A stretch of DNA of 64,000 bases from Porphyromonas sp. (GTDB lineage Bacteria; Bacteroidota; Bacteroidia; Bacteroidales; Porphyromonadaceae), in assembly GCF_030529325.1 (NCBI RefSeq), contig NZ_JAUMXC010000003.1, positions 28,581 through 92,580 on the forward strand. Direction: 5' to 3'. Positions within the stretch are counted from its first letter, which is position 1, and each line of letters begins with the position of its first letter. Below are positions 36,183-44,885 of the stretch, piece by piece. The notes beneath the pieces were generated by a model that was given only the letters and a program-made list of their open reading frames with translations, did not search any database and had not been told where the DNA came from. Position numbers and translations under genes: made by a program.

Positions 36183-37586
36183 ATGATCAATAATAGTAAG
36201 ACATATTCGATGATAAGAGCCGCAGCCTTCGGGGTATGCCTCTTGGCTCTTACAGTCTCCTGCAGGGAGTTTATCTATGGAGAGATCAAGGTGCCTGAAA
36301 AGGACAATCCCATATTGAACCTCAAGGTCCCTCGCACCAAGGCAGACATTTACTTTGAAAATCCACCTGTCGTCACCACACCCGGACTCCAAAATCCTGA
36401 CCCGGATGGCGGTTTTGCTGACTGGGCGACCTGCCTGATCATGTTCAAAGAGGGGCACTCTCATGGCTATGGTATGCTGCACGGCAATTATGTCTACGGC
36501 CGTGCACCTTGGAAGCAAGAGCAGTTTGCCGTGGTGCGCAACTCACCCACAGGCCCCATTGTGGAAGTGGACAAGAAGAGCACTGTGACGTTCCAAGAAG
36601 AGCAGCGCGGCTTTGAGGGTCCCGACTACATACGCATCATAGGAGACACACATCGTCTCTGGGGGATGTGCTTTTACTTCTTTGACAAAAACGGTCAGCT
36701 CATCAACGACAAGATCTACAGTCAGTCCGACAAGTATCAGATGTTCTTTACTGTCAGCGACCTTGATGACAAGGGACAACCCTATACCATCATGGATTAC
36801 CGTTGGCGAGGAGAGGAGGGCTCTTTCAAGAGAGACTGGCTCAACCTGACCGAAGATCCCAAACCCGGAGAGGTCAACTGGCCTGTCGAAGAGCCCATCC
36901 CAAGCGAGTTCTTCTCCAGCCGTCCTTCTTTCAAAGATCGCCAAGAGGCTACTCCCGCAGTCTTTGAGTATATGTATCGAGACACTTGGACACACGAGGA
37001 TATGGGAGACGGAGCACGGAACTATTTCAACATCAAGCTCCTACCTCCTTTAGGCAAAAAAGACATTTACAAAGCCAGATTTGCCGATGTTGACAGGGTC
37101 GGACTGAAAGGGCACTTGAAGTTTGATTTCACCCCTCCCGGGCTGGATGAGTGGAGTTCGGCCAACAATAAACAGTGGCCTGAGATGTTGACAAAAAATA
37201 TGCCACACTACCGTGCGACACACCTCCTGCCCAAACTCTATTTGGCAATAAGGGTGATGAAGAAAAAAGACGGCAACAAAGTTGTCAACCCCATCCCCGA
37301 AGGGGTACAGACCGGGCGCAACTCCACACTGATGTGCTCCGAATATACCGGCCCGGCAAACGAATCCGATTGGGTCGAACTCATCCGCATCAACCTCCCC
37401 ATCAAAGTCTTCACCCACGGCTTCGACACCGACCCCACCTCTCCCGACCCTTACGAGCCTTACTACTGGCATCTGGGCAAGGAGATGCGGCTGTCTCCTC
37501 TCGATGCTTTCGAGGCGACCAGAGATGTGATCATCCACAGCGATGACGGACTGGGAGGAGATGGATTCGGCGCATGGTTCCTGTAA
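36183..37586 (+). CDS. Lipoprotein of the TonB receptor operon (second)
   Basis: A 467-residue lipoprotein started at MINNSKTYS (36183); an upstream in-frame start would overlap the previous gene and add a non-signal leader. Lipobox LTVSC (Cys27). A histidine-rich patch (MFKEGHSHGYGMLHGNY) could bind metal or haem. It shares the D-x-NGQLIN ... FF motif with the preceding protein. The C-terminus is Asp/Gly-rich (SDDGLGGDGFGAW). Family not recognised. Gap to the previous gene is 7 nt. Confidence 0.82.
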   Translation: MINNSKTYSMIRAAAFGVCLLALTVSCREFIYGEIKVPEKDNPILNLKVPRTKADIYFENPPVVTTPGLQNPDPDGGFADWATCLIMFKEGHSHGYGMLHGNYVYGRAPWKQEQFAVVRNSPTGPIVEVDKKSTVTFQEEQRGFEGPDYIRIIGDTHRLWGMCFYFFDKNGQLINDKIYSQSDKYQMFFTVSDLDDKGQPYTIMDYRWRGEEGSFKRDWLNLTEDPKPGEVNWPVEEPIPSEFFSSRPSFKDRQEATPAVFEYMYRDTWTHEDMGDGARNYFNIKLLPPLGKKDIYKARFADVDRVGLKGHLKFDFTPPGLDEWSSANNKQWPEMLTKNMPHYRATHLLPKLYLAIRVMKKKDGNKVVNPIPEGVQTGRNSTLMCSEYTGPANESDWVELIRINLPIKVFTHGFDTDPTSPDPYEPYYWHLGKEMRLSPLDAFEATRDVIIHSDDGLGGDGFGAWFL

Positions 37587-37621
37587 GACCATACGTCTCA
37601 CCTACGACATAAAAGAGAAAT

Positions 37622-38698
37622 ATGAATATTACCAAAACTTACACTGCAATGAAAACATTAACCAAAACCCTCATAGTCATACCTCTCCTTCTGGGGCTGA
37701 CCATGACAAGCTGTATACGCAAAACCGATGTGGAGATCCCCGACTCAGAGAAGAGACTGGACCATCTTGTGATATTGGAGGTATTCTATACCGGATCCTT
37801 CAATAAGACGGGCGAACGAAAGACAAAAGATGGACGGATCGAAGAACTCGGCTATGCCGACGAACGAAACAAGTACCTCAAGATATACAATCCTACCGAA
37901 GAGGTGAAGTACCTTGATGGACTCGCCCTGGCAACTTCACTATTTACCTCTACGGCTCAAGTGGAGTTTACAGACGAAGCCCAAAACTTCACCGACACCC
38001 ACATGGCTGTAGATCGTATCACCTACTTTCCCGGATCAGGGACTGAGTTTCCCATCAAACCCGGCGAAGTAAAGCTCATCACCGCATGGGCAGGAGACTA
38101 CACCAAGCCCGTACTGGACTCGGATGGTGATGAAATAGGAGCTGCCAATATTGACTCTTTTGACTTCACAAAAGCAGACTTCCAATGGCTTTCAGAAGAG
38201 GAACTCTCTTACGATATAGATAGAGAGGACTACCCCGCCAACCGAGCAGTTCCAAGCATGAAACTCACCTATCCGGCAGACTCCCGCAGGACCTTCAATA
38301 TCTCTCACAATCAAACAATAGCCTTGATCAAGTTTGACAAAAATGAATTGTCCGAACCTAAGATCAAGGAACACATGAAGGAATACACACTGAAGTTCTT
38401 CACCACCAACGAGTGGACTGTCGACTACACCTCTCTCGTGATCCCCAACGATATCATCATCGATGCCGTCACCGTAGCGCCTACCGAGCAATTCACATCA
38501 AAGCCAGTCGGCGAAAAGGTAGATGCAGGAGCATTTGGGGTGACCAATGTTCACTCCACAGCAGCCAGAAGAGACCTTTTGGGCCTCGCGATGAGAAGGA
38601 AGCACGATGGCAACAAGTATGTCGATGACAACAATTCCACCTCGGACTTCGAGGTCGTAAAGGCAGGACTCCAGACTCCTGACCCTCTTAAACCATAA
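37622..38698 (+). CDS. DUF4876-like lipoprotein of the TonB receptor operon
   Basis: A 358-residue lipoprotein with lipobox LTMTSC (Cys31). The core LVILEVFYTGSF ... NKYLKIYNPTEEVKYLDGLALATS fits the DUF4876 family of Bacteroidetes lipoproteins, which occur next to TonB-dependent receptors and resemble lamin-tail-like beta folds. An alternative start at Met10 (37649) would give a more standard signal length. It is last in the operon and followed by a hairpin terminator. The biochemical role is unknown. Confidence 0.8.
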   Translation: MNITKTYTAMKTLTKTLIVIPLLLGLTMTSCIRKTDVEIPDSEKRLDHLVILEVFYTGSFNKTGERKTKDGRIEELGYADERNKYLKIYNPTEEVKYLDGLALATSLFTSTAQVEFTDEAQNFTDTHMAVDRITYFPGSGTEFPIKPGEVKLITAWAGDYTKPVLDSDGDEIGAANIDSFDFTKADFQWLSEEELSYDIDREDYPANRAVPSMKLTYPADSRRTFNISHNQTIALIKFDKNELSEPKIKEHMKEYTLKFFTTNEWTVDYTSLVIPNDIIIDAVTVAPTEQFTSKPVGEKVDAGAFGVTNVHSTAARRDLLGLAMRRKHDGNKYVDDNNSTSDFEVVKAGLQTPDPLKP

Positions 38699-38737
38699 GA
38701 ACTGCGAAAAGACCTCCATAAACACAAGCAACCAAAC

Positions 38738-38776
38738 GGGATGTGCCAAGACCAAAGCCAAGGCACATCCCCTTTG
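38738..38776 (+). terminator. Terminator of the TonB receptor operon
   Basis: A 10-bp stem GGGATGTGCC (38738-38747) with 38762-38771, then CTTTGATTT. It lies 40 bp past the last stop codon. Confidence 0.65.
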
Positions 38777-39169
38777 ATTTATGCCCTATGAGAGTTGTTG
38801 GACTATAAGATTGTCCCGTTCGTAACGGGCAAGCGTAATTGATCAGGCTGAAGAAAGCCTCTACCAATACACCCAACAAAAAGCCCAAGGGCATCACAAA
38901 GATGAGCCGGGTTCTTTTGATAGCCGATGAAAATATACCGTAGAGAATATGATCAGGCGAGAGAAGACGGTATATGACCATAAGCGATGAGGGAGCTTGA
39001 AGGTGGTGATAACTTTGCATTGTGAATGTGAGGATAGCTCCGACAAACAAACAGAGACAGAATAGATGTCTCTCATGAAAATCAAATGAATTGTGCGCAC
39101 ATCAACTGTCGGTGACCTTTACAACACACTTAGTCAATTTTATTAACCTCAAAACACTATTCAATCATT
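38777..39169. other. Non-coding spacer before the HU-amidase cassette
   Basis: About 390 bp. A minus-strand frame of 120 codons exists here but reads into the preceding gene's 3' end and terminator, so I do not treat it as a gene. No TAnnTTTG promoter was found just before the HU gene. Confidence 0.4.
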
Positions 39170-39649
39170 ATGGCAATTAATTTTAAGGTAAGAGAACTCA
39201 AAACAAGACAGAAAAACTCAACAGAACTCAAGTCTGTATTCTGCGCTTCTTCAAAACAAGTAGGACGTGTGGGGCTCTACGAACTCGCGGATGACATCTC
39301 AGGACGCTGTACCCTCCACGTGGCGGACGTCACTGCGGTACTGGAAGCACTCTCGGATGCAGTGACACACTTCATCTCTCTCGGATATAGCGTGGCTTTG
39401 GGGCGTCTCGGCAGCTTCTACTCGACTCTGAGGAGTAAGGCAACGGAAACAGAAAAGGACTTTACCGTGAACAACATCAAAAAGGTCAACCTGGTCTTTG
39501 TTCCCAGTGTGAAGATCAAGGAGGCAATGAAGGGCGTTGCGTTCAACCAAATCGTGAAGACGGGCAAAAAGATCTCAAAACCTGAGGTCTCCGGAGCCTC
39601 GGCCTCTACGGGTGAGGAGACACCGGGAGGTAAGAAATTGGAGGATTGA
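39170..39649 (+). CDS. HU-HIG family DNA-binding protein
   Basis: A 159-residue nucleoid-type protein of the Bacteroidetes HU-HIG family: an HU fold with a longer N-terminus and C-terminal tail. The N-terminal helices carry the ELADDISGRCTLHVADV pattern, the DNA-binding arm region is VALGRLGSFYSTLRS, and the tail is Lys/Ser/Ala/Glu-rich. In Bacteroidales such genes are commonly paired with an amidase gene and a DUF4248 gene. Here the amidase starts 4 nt after the stop codon. The target of binding is unknown. Confidence 0.9.
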   Translation: MAINFKVRELKTRQKNSTELKSVFCASSKQVGRVGLYELADDISGRCTLHVADVTAVLEALSDAVTHFISLGYSVALGRLGSFYSTLRSKATETEKDFTVNNIKKVNLVFVPSVKIKEAMKGVAFNQIVKTGKKISKPEVSGASASTGEETPGGKKLED

Positions 39650-39653
39650 TGCC

Positions 39654-40163
39654 ATGACACCAAGGATAAGACAGATCGAAGTCGGCGAATTGAAGCGTTG
39701 CGACAGAGCCGTGGACATGATCGTCATCCACTGTAGTGCTACGAGAGAGGACAGACGCTATGTCCTCTCTCAGCTCGACAGAGATCACAGAGCTCGTGGA
39801 TTTGATGGCATAGGTTACCACTTCTATATCGATATAAAAGGGAAAATCTTCGCCACTCGGGACATGGAGGTGGCGGGGGCACATACAAAGGGATACAACT
39901 ACCGCAGCATAGGCATCTGCTATGAGGGAGGACTCGACAGTCAAGAGCGTCCCAAAGATACCAGGACAGAGGCTCAGCGTGAGAGCATGAGGCAACTTGT
40001 GGATAGGCTGTGCGATCTACATGGCAAGGTACGCATCGCGGGACATAGGGAGCTGAACCCTCACAAAGCTTGTCCCTGCTTTGATGCAAAAGCGGAGTTT
40101 GACTTCCTATTTTCTCAAAAAGAAGTGTCTCATGAAGGGCAAAGATCAACTCAACTTGGCTAA
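39654..40163 (+). CDS. N-acetylmuramoyl-L-alanine amidase (Amidase_2 fold)
   Basis: A 169-residue T7-lysozyme/PGRP-type zinc amidase that cuts the lactyl-peptide bond of peptidoglycan. Zn ligands fit H26 (IVIHCSAT), H131 (GHRELNP) and C140 (KACPCF). GIGYHFYID and GAHTKGYN are also typical. There is no signal peptide, so export would need a holin-like pore. An unusually clear GGAGG just before the ATG fixes the start at 39654; a longer frame would overlap the HU gene. The next small membrane-protein gene overlaps its 3' end by 32 nt. The layout suggests a phage-derived lysis module. Confidence 0.93.
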   Translation: MTPRIRQIEVGELKRCDRAVDMIVIHCSATREDRRYVLSQLDRDHRARGFDGIGYHFYIDIKGKIFATRDMEVAGAHTKGYNYRSIGICYEGGLDSQERPKDTRTEAQRESMRQLVDRLCDLHGKVRIAGHRELNPHKACPCFDAKAEFDFLFSQKEVSHEGQRSTQLG

Positions 40164-40356
40164 CATCCAGCCGATAATGGCTGTCGTCATGTCCGTGGCC
40201 GGACTGGTTCTGCTGATCGTGGCTCTACTGGTACCGCCTCAGGGAGAGATAGACTCTTCGGTATTGATAGCTTTTGGAGAGATATTGACCTTTGTAGGAG
40301 CCGTATTCGGCATCGACTACACCCATCGGGCCAAAAGACAAAGAGATGAGGAGTAG
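40132..40356 (+). CDS. Small two-helix membrane protein, holin-like
   Basis: A 74-residue protein started at MKGKDQLNL. Two hydrophobic helices at about 13-35 and 41-62 are joined by PPQGEID, with a charged C-terminal tail (HRAKRQRDEE). That is the layout of small phage holins. Overlap with the amidase gene (32 nt) and the absence of a signal peptide on the amidase support a holin-endolysin pairing. Homology is not established from sequence alone; another small membrane protein is possible. Confidence 0.7.
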   Translation: MKGKDQLNLANIQPIMAVVMSVAGLVLLIVALLVPPQGEIDSSVLIAFGEILTFVGAVFGIDYTHRAKRQRDEE

Positions 40357-40373
40357 TACCTCTCGTTACCCTG

Positions 40374-40424
40374 CAAAAACAAGGGCAAGTGTAAGGCATG
40401 AAAACCAAACACTTGCCCTTAATC
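40374..40424. terminator. Terminator between the lysis cassette and the metallophosphoesterase operon
   Basis: A 12-bp stem AAGGGCAAGTGT (40381-40392) with 40409-40420. An A-run at 40374-40378 favours leftward termination, and it can also cap the rightward holin-like transcript. Confidence 0.6.
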
Positions 40425-40435
40425 TGAATTTGGGA

Positions 40436-40588
40436 TCAAATATAAGTGCTACCGATAAGGCATAGAGGACTGTTATCGATGTCGATCTGTGCACGAGGGA
40501 GAGAGTGAGAACCGTCATACAGCCCTTTTACAGTGAAGTAGGAGTCAAAGCATAAAACAGAAATAAGTAATGCACCAATCTGTTTCAT
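40436..40588 (-). CDS. Possible small exported peptide gene
   Basis: A 50-codon frame on the minus strand beginning MKQIGALLISVLCF, with a signal-like N-terminus and a polar remainder (DGSHSLPRAQIDIDNSP). It starts 11 nt after the stop codon of the metallophosphoesterase gene and ends just before a terminator, which is operon-like placement. No family recognised. It could be a small secreted peptide or chance. Confidence 0.35.
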   Translation of the reverse strand: MKQIGALLISVLCFDSYFTVKGLYDGSHSLPRAQIDIDNSPLCLIGSTYI

Positions 40589-40599
40589 GTGAATTTTGT

Positions 40600-41829
40600 T
40601 TAGAGTGGCGTCTTCGTCCCTTTACCATCGAGTTTGTACTCGACACCATTCTCGATGAGGAGCCCTTTGGTCTTTTCAGAGTGCTTCACCTGACCGTGCT
40701 TGACATCTATGTTGATAATCCTCCCGTCAAAAAACTTTGTCACATCGTCCACAACAGTATGACCAAAGACAACTGCCTTCGCGTCAAAAAAAGCCAACAC
40801 GTCTTGAAGTTCCCGAAGAGTGATCTTTGGATAATACTTATGGCCCTTCATGAAACCTCTGAACCAAAAGATACCTTCGCTACCAAGCAGGAAGTTGACA
40901 GTCTCATCACTGTCAGGCTCCGCAAAGACATTCTTATCCCAGTTTTGTCTCACGATGTCGTTGATCCGGGAGATCGACAGATTAAGATCCAAGAGTCGAG
41001 GGCTCAGCCCTGCATGGACGAAGACATAGTCTCCAATCTTTTCTATACCATTCTTGGAATGCAGCCACTTGCCCAGCTCTGTCTGATCTGAATACATAAA
41101 TTGTATGGCATCGTCCAAGTCATCCTCACCACTGACGATACTTGAGATCTTGAGATACCTCGGGTCGTTGTAGCGGTACTGCCCTTGGAAATTGAGAAGC
41201 TCATGATTGCCCAAGATATAATGGACTTTTCCGCCATACTTCTCCGCCTGATCCTCAAGCTTGTAGATCAACCAAAGAACGGCGGTCACATTATCTCCCC
41301 TATCGACAAAGTCTCCGACCAAAACCAAGTGTCCATCTCCGAAGCTCCAGTTGAACTCCTTATCAATGACTTGATGATTCATCAGAAAACTTGCAAAACC
41401 ATCAAAATTGCCCTCTATGTCGGAGATCGCAATGAGCTTATTTGGCATCGGATAGATGTCGGGGCTGAGGGTTATCTTGTCTTTCTTCCGGACATGAAAT
41501 CGGTCTGTATCGCCGTTCCGAACCTCAACCAAGATCGATTCTCCGGCCTTATAGGGAGTTACATACAAGTTGTTGGAAGCATCTACTCTATATATCTTCG
41601 ACCCAACGAGATAAGGGCCGTCGACCCCATCAAGCGTCGCAACTTGTCGCTTTTTGTCTGTCGACCGCAGCTTTTGACCTTTGAGGAGACCCACACTGTT
41701 TTTTTTGTTTGAGTCTATGCTGTCTCGGTGCGCGATATCTATACCCCAAGAAAACCGACAGGACATAGCAAGAGAAAAAGCCGCGAGGACTACGATTTTG
41801 AGGATTTTCTTTGTTGATATTTGATTCAT
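40600..41829 (-). CDS. Metallophosphoesterase (calcineurin-like), probable lipoprotein
   Basis: A 409-residue exported phosphatase. The signal ends in lipobox-like LAMSC (Cys23). After an approximately 110-residue beta-rich N-terminal region come the dimetal motifs: ISDIEGNFD (about 135), GDFVDRGD (172-179), GNHE (207-210), VFVHAGLS and VFGHTVVDD. The PPP-like block order and GDFVDRGD resemble Ser/Thr-type and Shewanella-like phosphatases. The first motif is DxE rather than the usual DxH. The substrate could be a phosphoprotein, nucleotide or phospholipid. Confidence 0.9.
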   Translation of the reverse strand: MNQISTKKILKIVVLAAFSLAMSCRFSWGIDIAHRDSIDSNKKNSVGLLKGQKLRSTDKKRQVATLDGVDGPYLVGSKIYRVDASNNLYVTPYKAGESILVEVRNGDTDRFHVRKKDKITLSPDIYPMPNKLIAISDIEGNFDGFASFLMNHQVIDKEFNWSFGDGHLVLVGDFVDRGDNVTAVLWLIYKLEDQAEKYGGKVHYILGNHELLNFQGQYRYNDPRYLKISSIVSGEDDLDDAIQFMYSDQTELGKWLHSKNGIEKIGDYVFVHAGLSPRLLDLNLSISRINDIVRQNWDKNVFAEPDSDETVNFLLGSEGIFWFRGFMKGHKYYPKITLRELQDVLAFFDAKAVVFGHTVVDDVTKFFDGRIINIDVKHGQVKHSEKTKGLLIENGVEYKLDGKGTKTPL

Positions 41830-41931
41830 AAAAGATAGTTTTCGTATGATATTAATCTCTTAATTTGGCGGAGAAAAAGCACTCTGTTTCAAAAAGAATC
41901 GCCACCAGAGTACTAATATAGTTTTTTCTTT

Positions 41932-43020
41932 TTAGAAACGCCAAATGATAGCTGACAATAATAGCAAGAAGAGAATGATACAAGCAGCCAATGTAAAAGA
42001 TAATAGCAAGGAATAGAAGAAGAACTGTAGCGTGCACCAAAAGGTGTTCCACCAACTCCTACCGAAAATCTGCTTGTAGTCCAGCCAAAAGACAAGGAAA
42101 ATAAGCCACCCCAATGTCTCGTACCTGCCATCTATGGATATCTTACCCTTAAGTAGAGAGATCAAAAGACTCAAAAGAAGCAACTGACAGGCAATAAAGG
42201 TCTGTATGTAGAAATGCTCCGTAGGGTTGTATCTGACTTTATTTTTTCGTCCTCGAAAAGTAAGATAGGATGCAAGCGAAAAGAACGGTAGGAATAAGAC
42301 AATATCCGAGACGCTATTGCGACCAATCCAGTGCTTTAGCAATTTATATACATTCCCAAGAAATGGTGTTCGGTTAACATAATCTCTCAATCCAAAGAAT
42401 AATCGGCCGATTTTTGTTATTTCGAGGGTATCTTCACCCTTTGACAACTCCCTACTCATAACTGCCGAACCGCTTTTCTCTGTCGTTGTCCTCGGAAGAA
42501 TCACCTCTTTGTCGGGGTATAGAGATTTGAGGGTGCCAGGATTGAAGAGTTGAACGGCGATGACATAAAGAGCAGCAAGCAAAAAGAGTGCTTGAAGAGG
42601 GCTCACATACGAGACCCGTTTACCTCGGATGAAATCTGAGATCATGTATCCCGGACGATACAGTAGCTCCAACAGTGTCCGCAGAAAACGATTGTTGATG
42701 CTCGTCAGAGATTCAAGAAATGTCTTGAGGCTATTGCGAAAACGGTAACGGGAGGTGCGGCTACTTTGCCCACAACTGTTACAGTAATTGCCTTGAAATG
42801 TATTTCCACAACAAAGACACTCGTGTATCTGATCGTCCATCGAAAGAGTCTTTTGACCTCGAATCAATCGAAAATGCGACAAGCGAGACCGAACCCTCAC
42901 AGGATAAATAAGAGAGTCTATCCTGTCCTTGATACGAGTAAGAGACTTTTTAAAGGAAAGAGTGAGGCCTACGTTTTGAGTTTCTGCAGGGTCATTTATG
43001 TTTTCTGATGGCTGATTCAT
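41932..43020 (-). CDS. DUF3667 membrane protein with zinc ribbon
   Basis: A 362-residue protein. The N-terminal cytoplasmic part ends in a four-cysteine zinc ribbon (CLCCG ... YCNSCGQ, about residues 68-84), followed by the family signature RPGYMISDFIRGKRVSYVSPLQALFLLAALY and further hydrophobic helices to the C-terminus. This is the DUF3667 arrangement common in Bacteroidetes. The function is unknown. The gene is in the same direction as its neighbours with about 100-bp gaps, so co-transcription is uncertain. Confidence 0.88.
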   Translation of the reverse strand: MNQPSENINDPAETQNVGLTLSFKKSLTRIKDRIDSLIYPVRVRSRLSHFRLIRGQKTLSMDDQIHECLCCGNTFQGNYCNSCGQSSRTSRYRFRNSLKTFLESLTSINNRFLRTLLELLYRPGYMISDFIRGKRVSYVSPLQALFLLAALYVIAVQLFNPGTLKSLYPDKEVILPRTTTEKSGSAVMSRELSKGEDTLEITKIGRLFFGLRDYVNRTPFLGNVYKLLKHWIGRNSVSDIVLFLPFFSLASYLTFRGRKNKVRYNPTEHFYIQTFIACQLLLLSLLISLLKGKISIDGRYETLGWLIFLVFWLDYKQIFGRSWWNTFWCTLQFFFYSLLLSFTLAACIILFLLLLSAIIWRF

Positions 43021-43064
43021 ATTTACCCAATAAAAGTTTCTATTAGTTTATGCTCGTTTAGGTC

Positions 43065-43108
43065 ACAAAAAAACTGTGGCAGAAGCTTAAATAAAGCACT
43101 TGCCACAG
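43065..43108 (-). terminator. Terminator of the nucleoside kinase gene
   Basis: An 8-bp stem CTGTGGCA (43074-43081) with 43101-43108. The A-run at 43067-43073 gives a leftward T-tract. It sits 12 bp beyond the stop codon. Confidence 0.6.
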
Positions 43109-43119
43109 ATAGCATAACT

Positions 43120-44796
43120 TTAGTACGTAAAACTGCTGCCTCCAAGGAACTCGCAAAGGAGAGAGGTGGGAGGCATAAGAGAGAGGGGGATAGGCTCAAA
43201 GAACTGCAGAAATCTCAATAGTCGGTGAGCTTCGCTGTAACAAGGGTCATTCTCCTTGATCTGATGAAGAAGTGGCTCTGCTTGGACTTTCAGAGCGGCA
43301 ATCTCATACAGCATGGCACTATTGAACATCACATCAGCATTTTCCTGATAAGGGAATATCCACTTGCGCTCTCCTCGACGGACATCCGCCCACATGCTGA
43401 GACTCTTGGTTGCCGGAGCACCTCTATACTTGGCATCGCGTACCATACGGCGCAAAAGACGATTATCAGAAGTAGAGATCCAGTTGTGCTCATCCATGGA
43501 CAATGATGTAAGGGCAGAAACGTAGACTCTGAAGATGGATGATTCGGGAATACCTTGAAGGAGGTCGGGATTGAGCCCGTGAATACCCTCGATGATCAAT
43601 ATCTCTCCATCTTTAAGTTCAATCTCCTGTCCCTTGAAAACCCGCGTACCCAAAACAAAGTCGAAAGAAGGGATTGCAACCTTCTGACCGGAAAGAATAT
43701 GCCCTAAAGTCTCTTGAAGATAAGAAAGATCCAACGCATAGAGGCTCTCAAAGTCATAGTCGCCCTTTTCGTCCTTGGGTGTCAGTTCCCTATCAAGGAA
43801 AAAGTCATCCAGAGAAAGAGCGTAGGGCTTGATGAGATTGATCTGCAATTGGGTATGAAGTCGCTTGGAAAATGTGGTCTTACCGGAGGATGAAGGTCCC
43901 GCAACGAGCACAATACGGACGCCTTCGGCATGGCGACGAGTTATTTCCTCTGCTATGCCTGCAATCTGCTTTTCTTGAAGAGCCTCGGCAATAGTGATGA
44001 GTTCAGCTGCCTTTCCGGCATGTATACGAGCATTGAGAGGTGCTATATCCTCGACGCCAAGAGACTTTAGCAGATCAAGATGACTGTCAAAGGCTTTGAA
44101 AGCTTTGGGTTGAGGTATCAGGGTGTTGGGCTTAGAGATATCATCCACATTCGGAGGGAGAAGCAAGACTCCCTTTTCATAAGGAACGACGTCAAACGTC
44201 GACAACATTCCCGTACGAGGTAAAACAGATCCGAAAATAACATCCCTATACCCATCCACCTCATACATATCGACATAACACTTTCCCTGCTGAGAAAGCA
44301 ACGCTGCTGAAGCATGCCTACCGACAGACTGCAAAAAGTCATGGGCCTCCTCAATAGGTGTACGTAGCGTCTGTATCGTAATATCTTGGTCTATGGCAGA
44401 CTGCATCCGGGCTTTGAGGGCATACACTTCCTCGGGTGTAGGTGCAGGCAGACCTTTTCCCCAAACACAATAGTAGCCATTGGAGATAGCATGTTCAAAG
44501 ATGACATCTTTACGGCCATTCTGAGAGAGTTCTTGGACTGCTTTGCCGAGGATCAATGCAAGGGTACGGACGTAAGTACGCATCCCGGAGTCTACAGTAT
44601 AATCAATAAACTCGACGGTACAATTACGGTAAAGACGATAGTCAAGACGACGAGTGATATTGTTTACTTTAGCATTCATCGGAAGAGTCTTCAATTCGGG
44701 TTTGAAACTCTCATAAACCTCAAGAAGGGTAACACCGTAATCAAACGTGAGTTTACGTTTCGATATCCGCTCTGTTATAGTTAAATGCTCATTCAT
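43120..44796 (-). CDS. Nucleoside (uridine) kinase family protein with N-terminal TGS and ThrRS/AlaRS SAD-like domains
   Basis: A 558-residue protein. The N-terminal about 65 residues resemble a TGS domain, the next about 150 a ThrRS/AlaRS second additional domain (FEHAISNGYYCV), and the C-terminal half is a PRK/uridine kinase with P-loop GPSSSGKT (300-307), the LSLDDFF switch and IIEGIHGLNP. This three-part fusion is widespread in Bacteroidetes and some Firmicutes, usually annotated as nucleoside kinase. The exact substrate and the role of the tRNA-synthetase-like part are not known. Divergent from the Na/Pi transporter gene, 89 bp apart. Confidence 0.9.
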   Translation of the reverse strand: MNEHLTITERISKRKLTFDYGVTLLEVYESFKPELKTLPMNAKVNNITRRLDYRLYRNCTVEFIDYTVDSGMRTYVRTLALILGKAVQELSQNGRKDVIFEHAISNGYYCVWGKGLPAPTPEEVYALKARMQSAIDQDITIQTLRTPIEEAHDFLQSVGRHASAALLSQQGKCYVDMYEVDGYRDVIFGSVLPRTGMLSTFDVVPYEKGVLLLPPNVDDISKPNTLIPQPKAFKAFDSHLDLLKSLGVEDIAPLNARIHAGKAAELITIAEALQEKQIAGIAEEITRRHAEGVRIVLVAGPSSSGKTTFSKRLHTQLQINLIKPYALSLDDFFLDRELTPKDEKGDYDFESLYALDLSYLQETLGHILSGQKVAIPSFDFVLGTRVFKGQEIELKDGEILIIEGIHGLNPDLLQGIPESSIFRVYVSALTSLSMDEHNWISTSDNRLLRRMVRDAKYRGAPATKSLSMWADVRRGERKWIFPYQENADVMFNSAMLYEIAALKVQAEPLLHQIKENDPCYSEAHRLLRFLQFFEPIPLSLMPPTSLLCEFLGGSSFTY

Positions 44797-44885
44797 TTTA
44801 GTAGTCGATTTTTTTTCGTTTATTTTGTCCTAAAGATAGCGATTTACCTGTAAGAACGACAGGCGATTTTTAACTTTCTACACAA

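Noticed and set aside
38688..39050. A 120-codon minus-strand frame with a hydrophobic stretch
   Set aside because: It runs through the terminator and into the 3' end of the DUF4876-like gene, has no promoter or start context, and its Leu/Val-rich sequence is not clearly protein-like.
42766..43008. An 80-codon plus-strand frame opposite the DUF3667 zinc ribbon
   Set aside because: Antisense to a recognised family signature with four conserved cysteines; no independent support.
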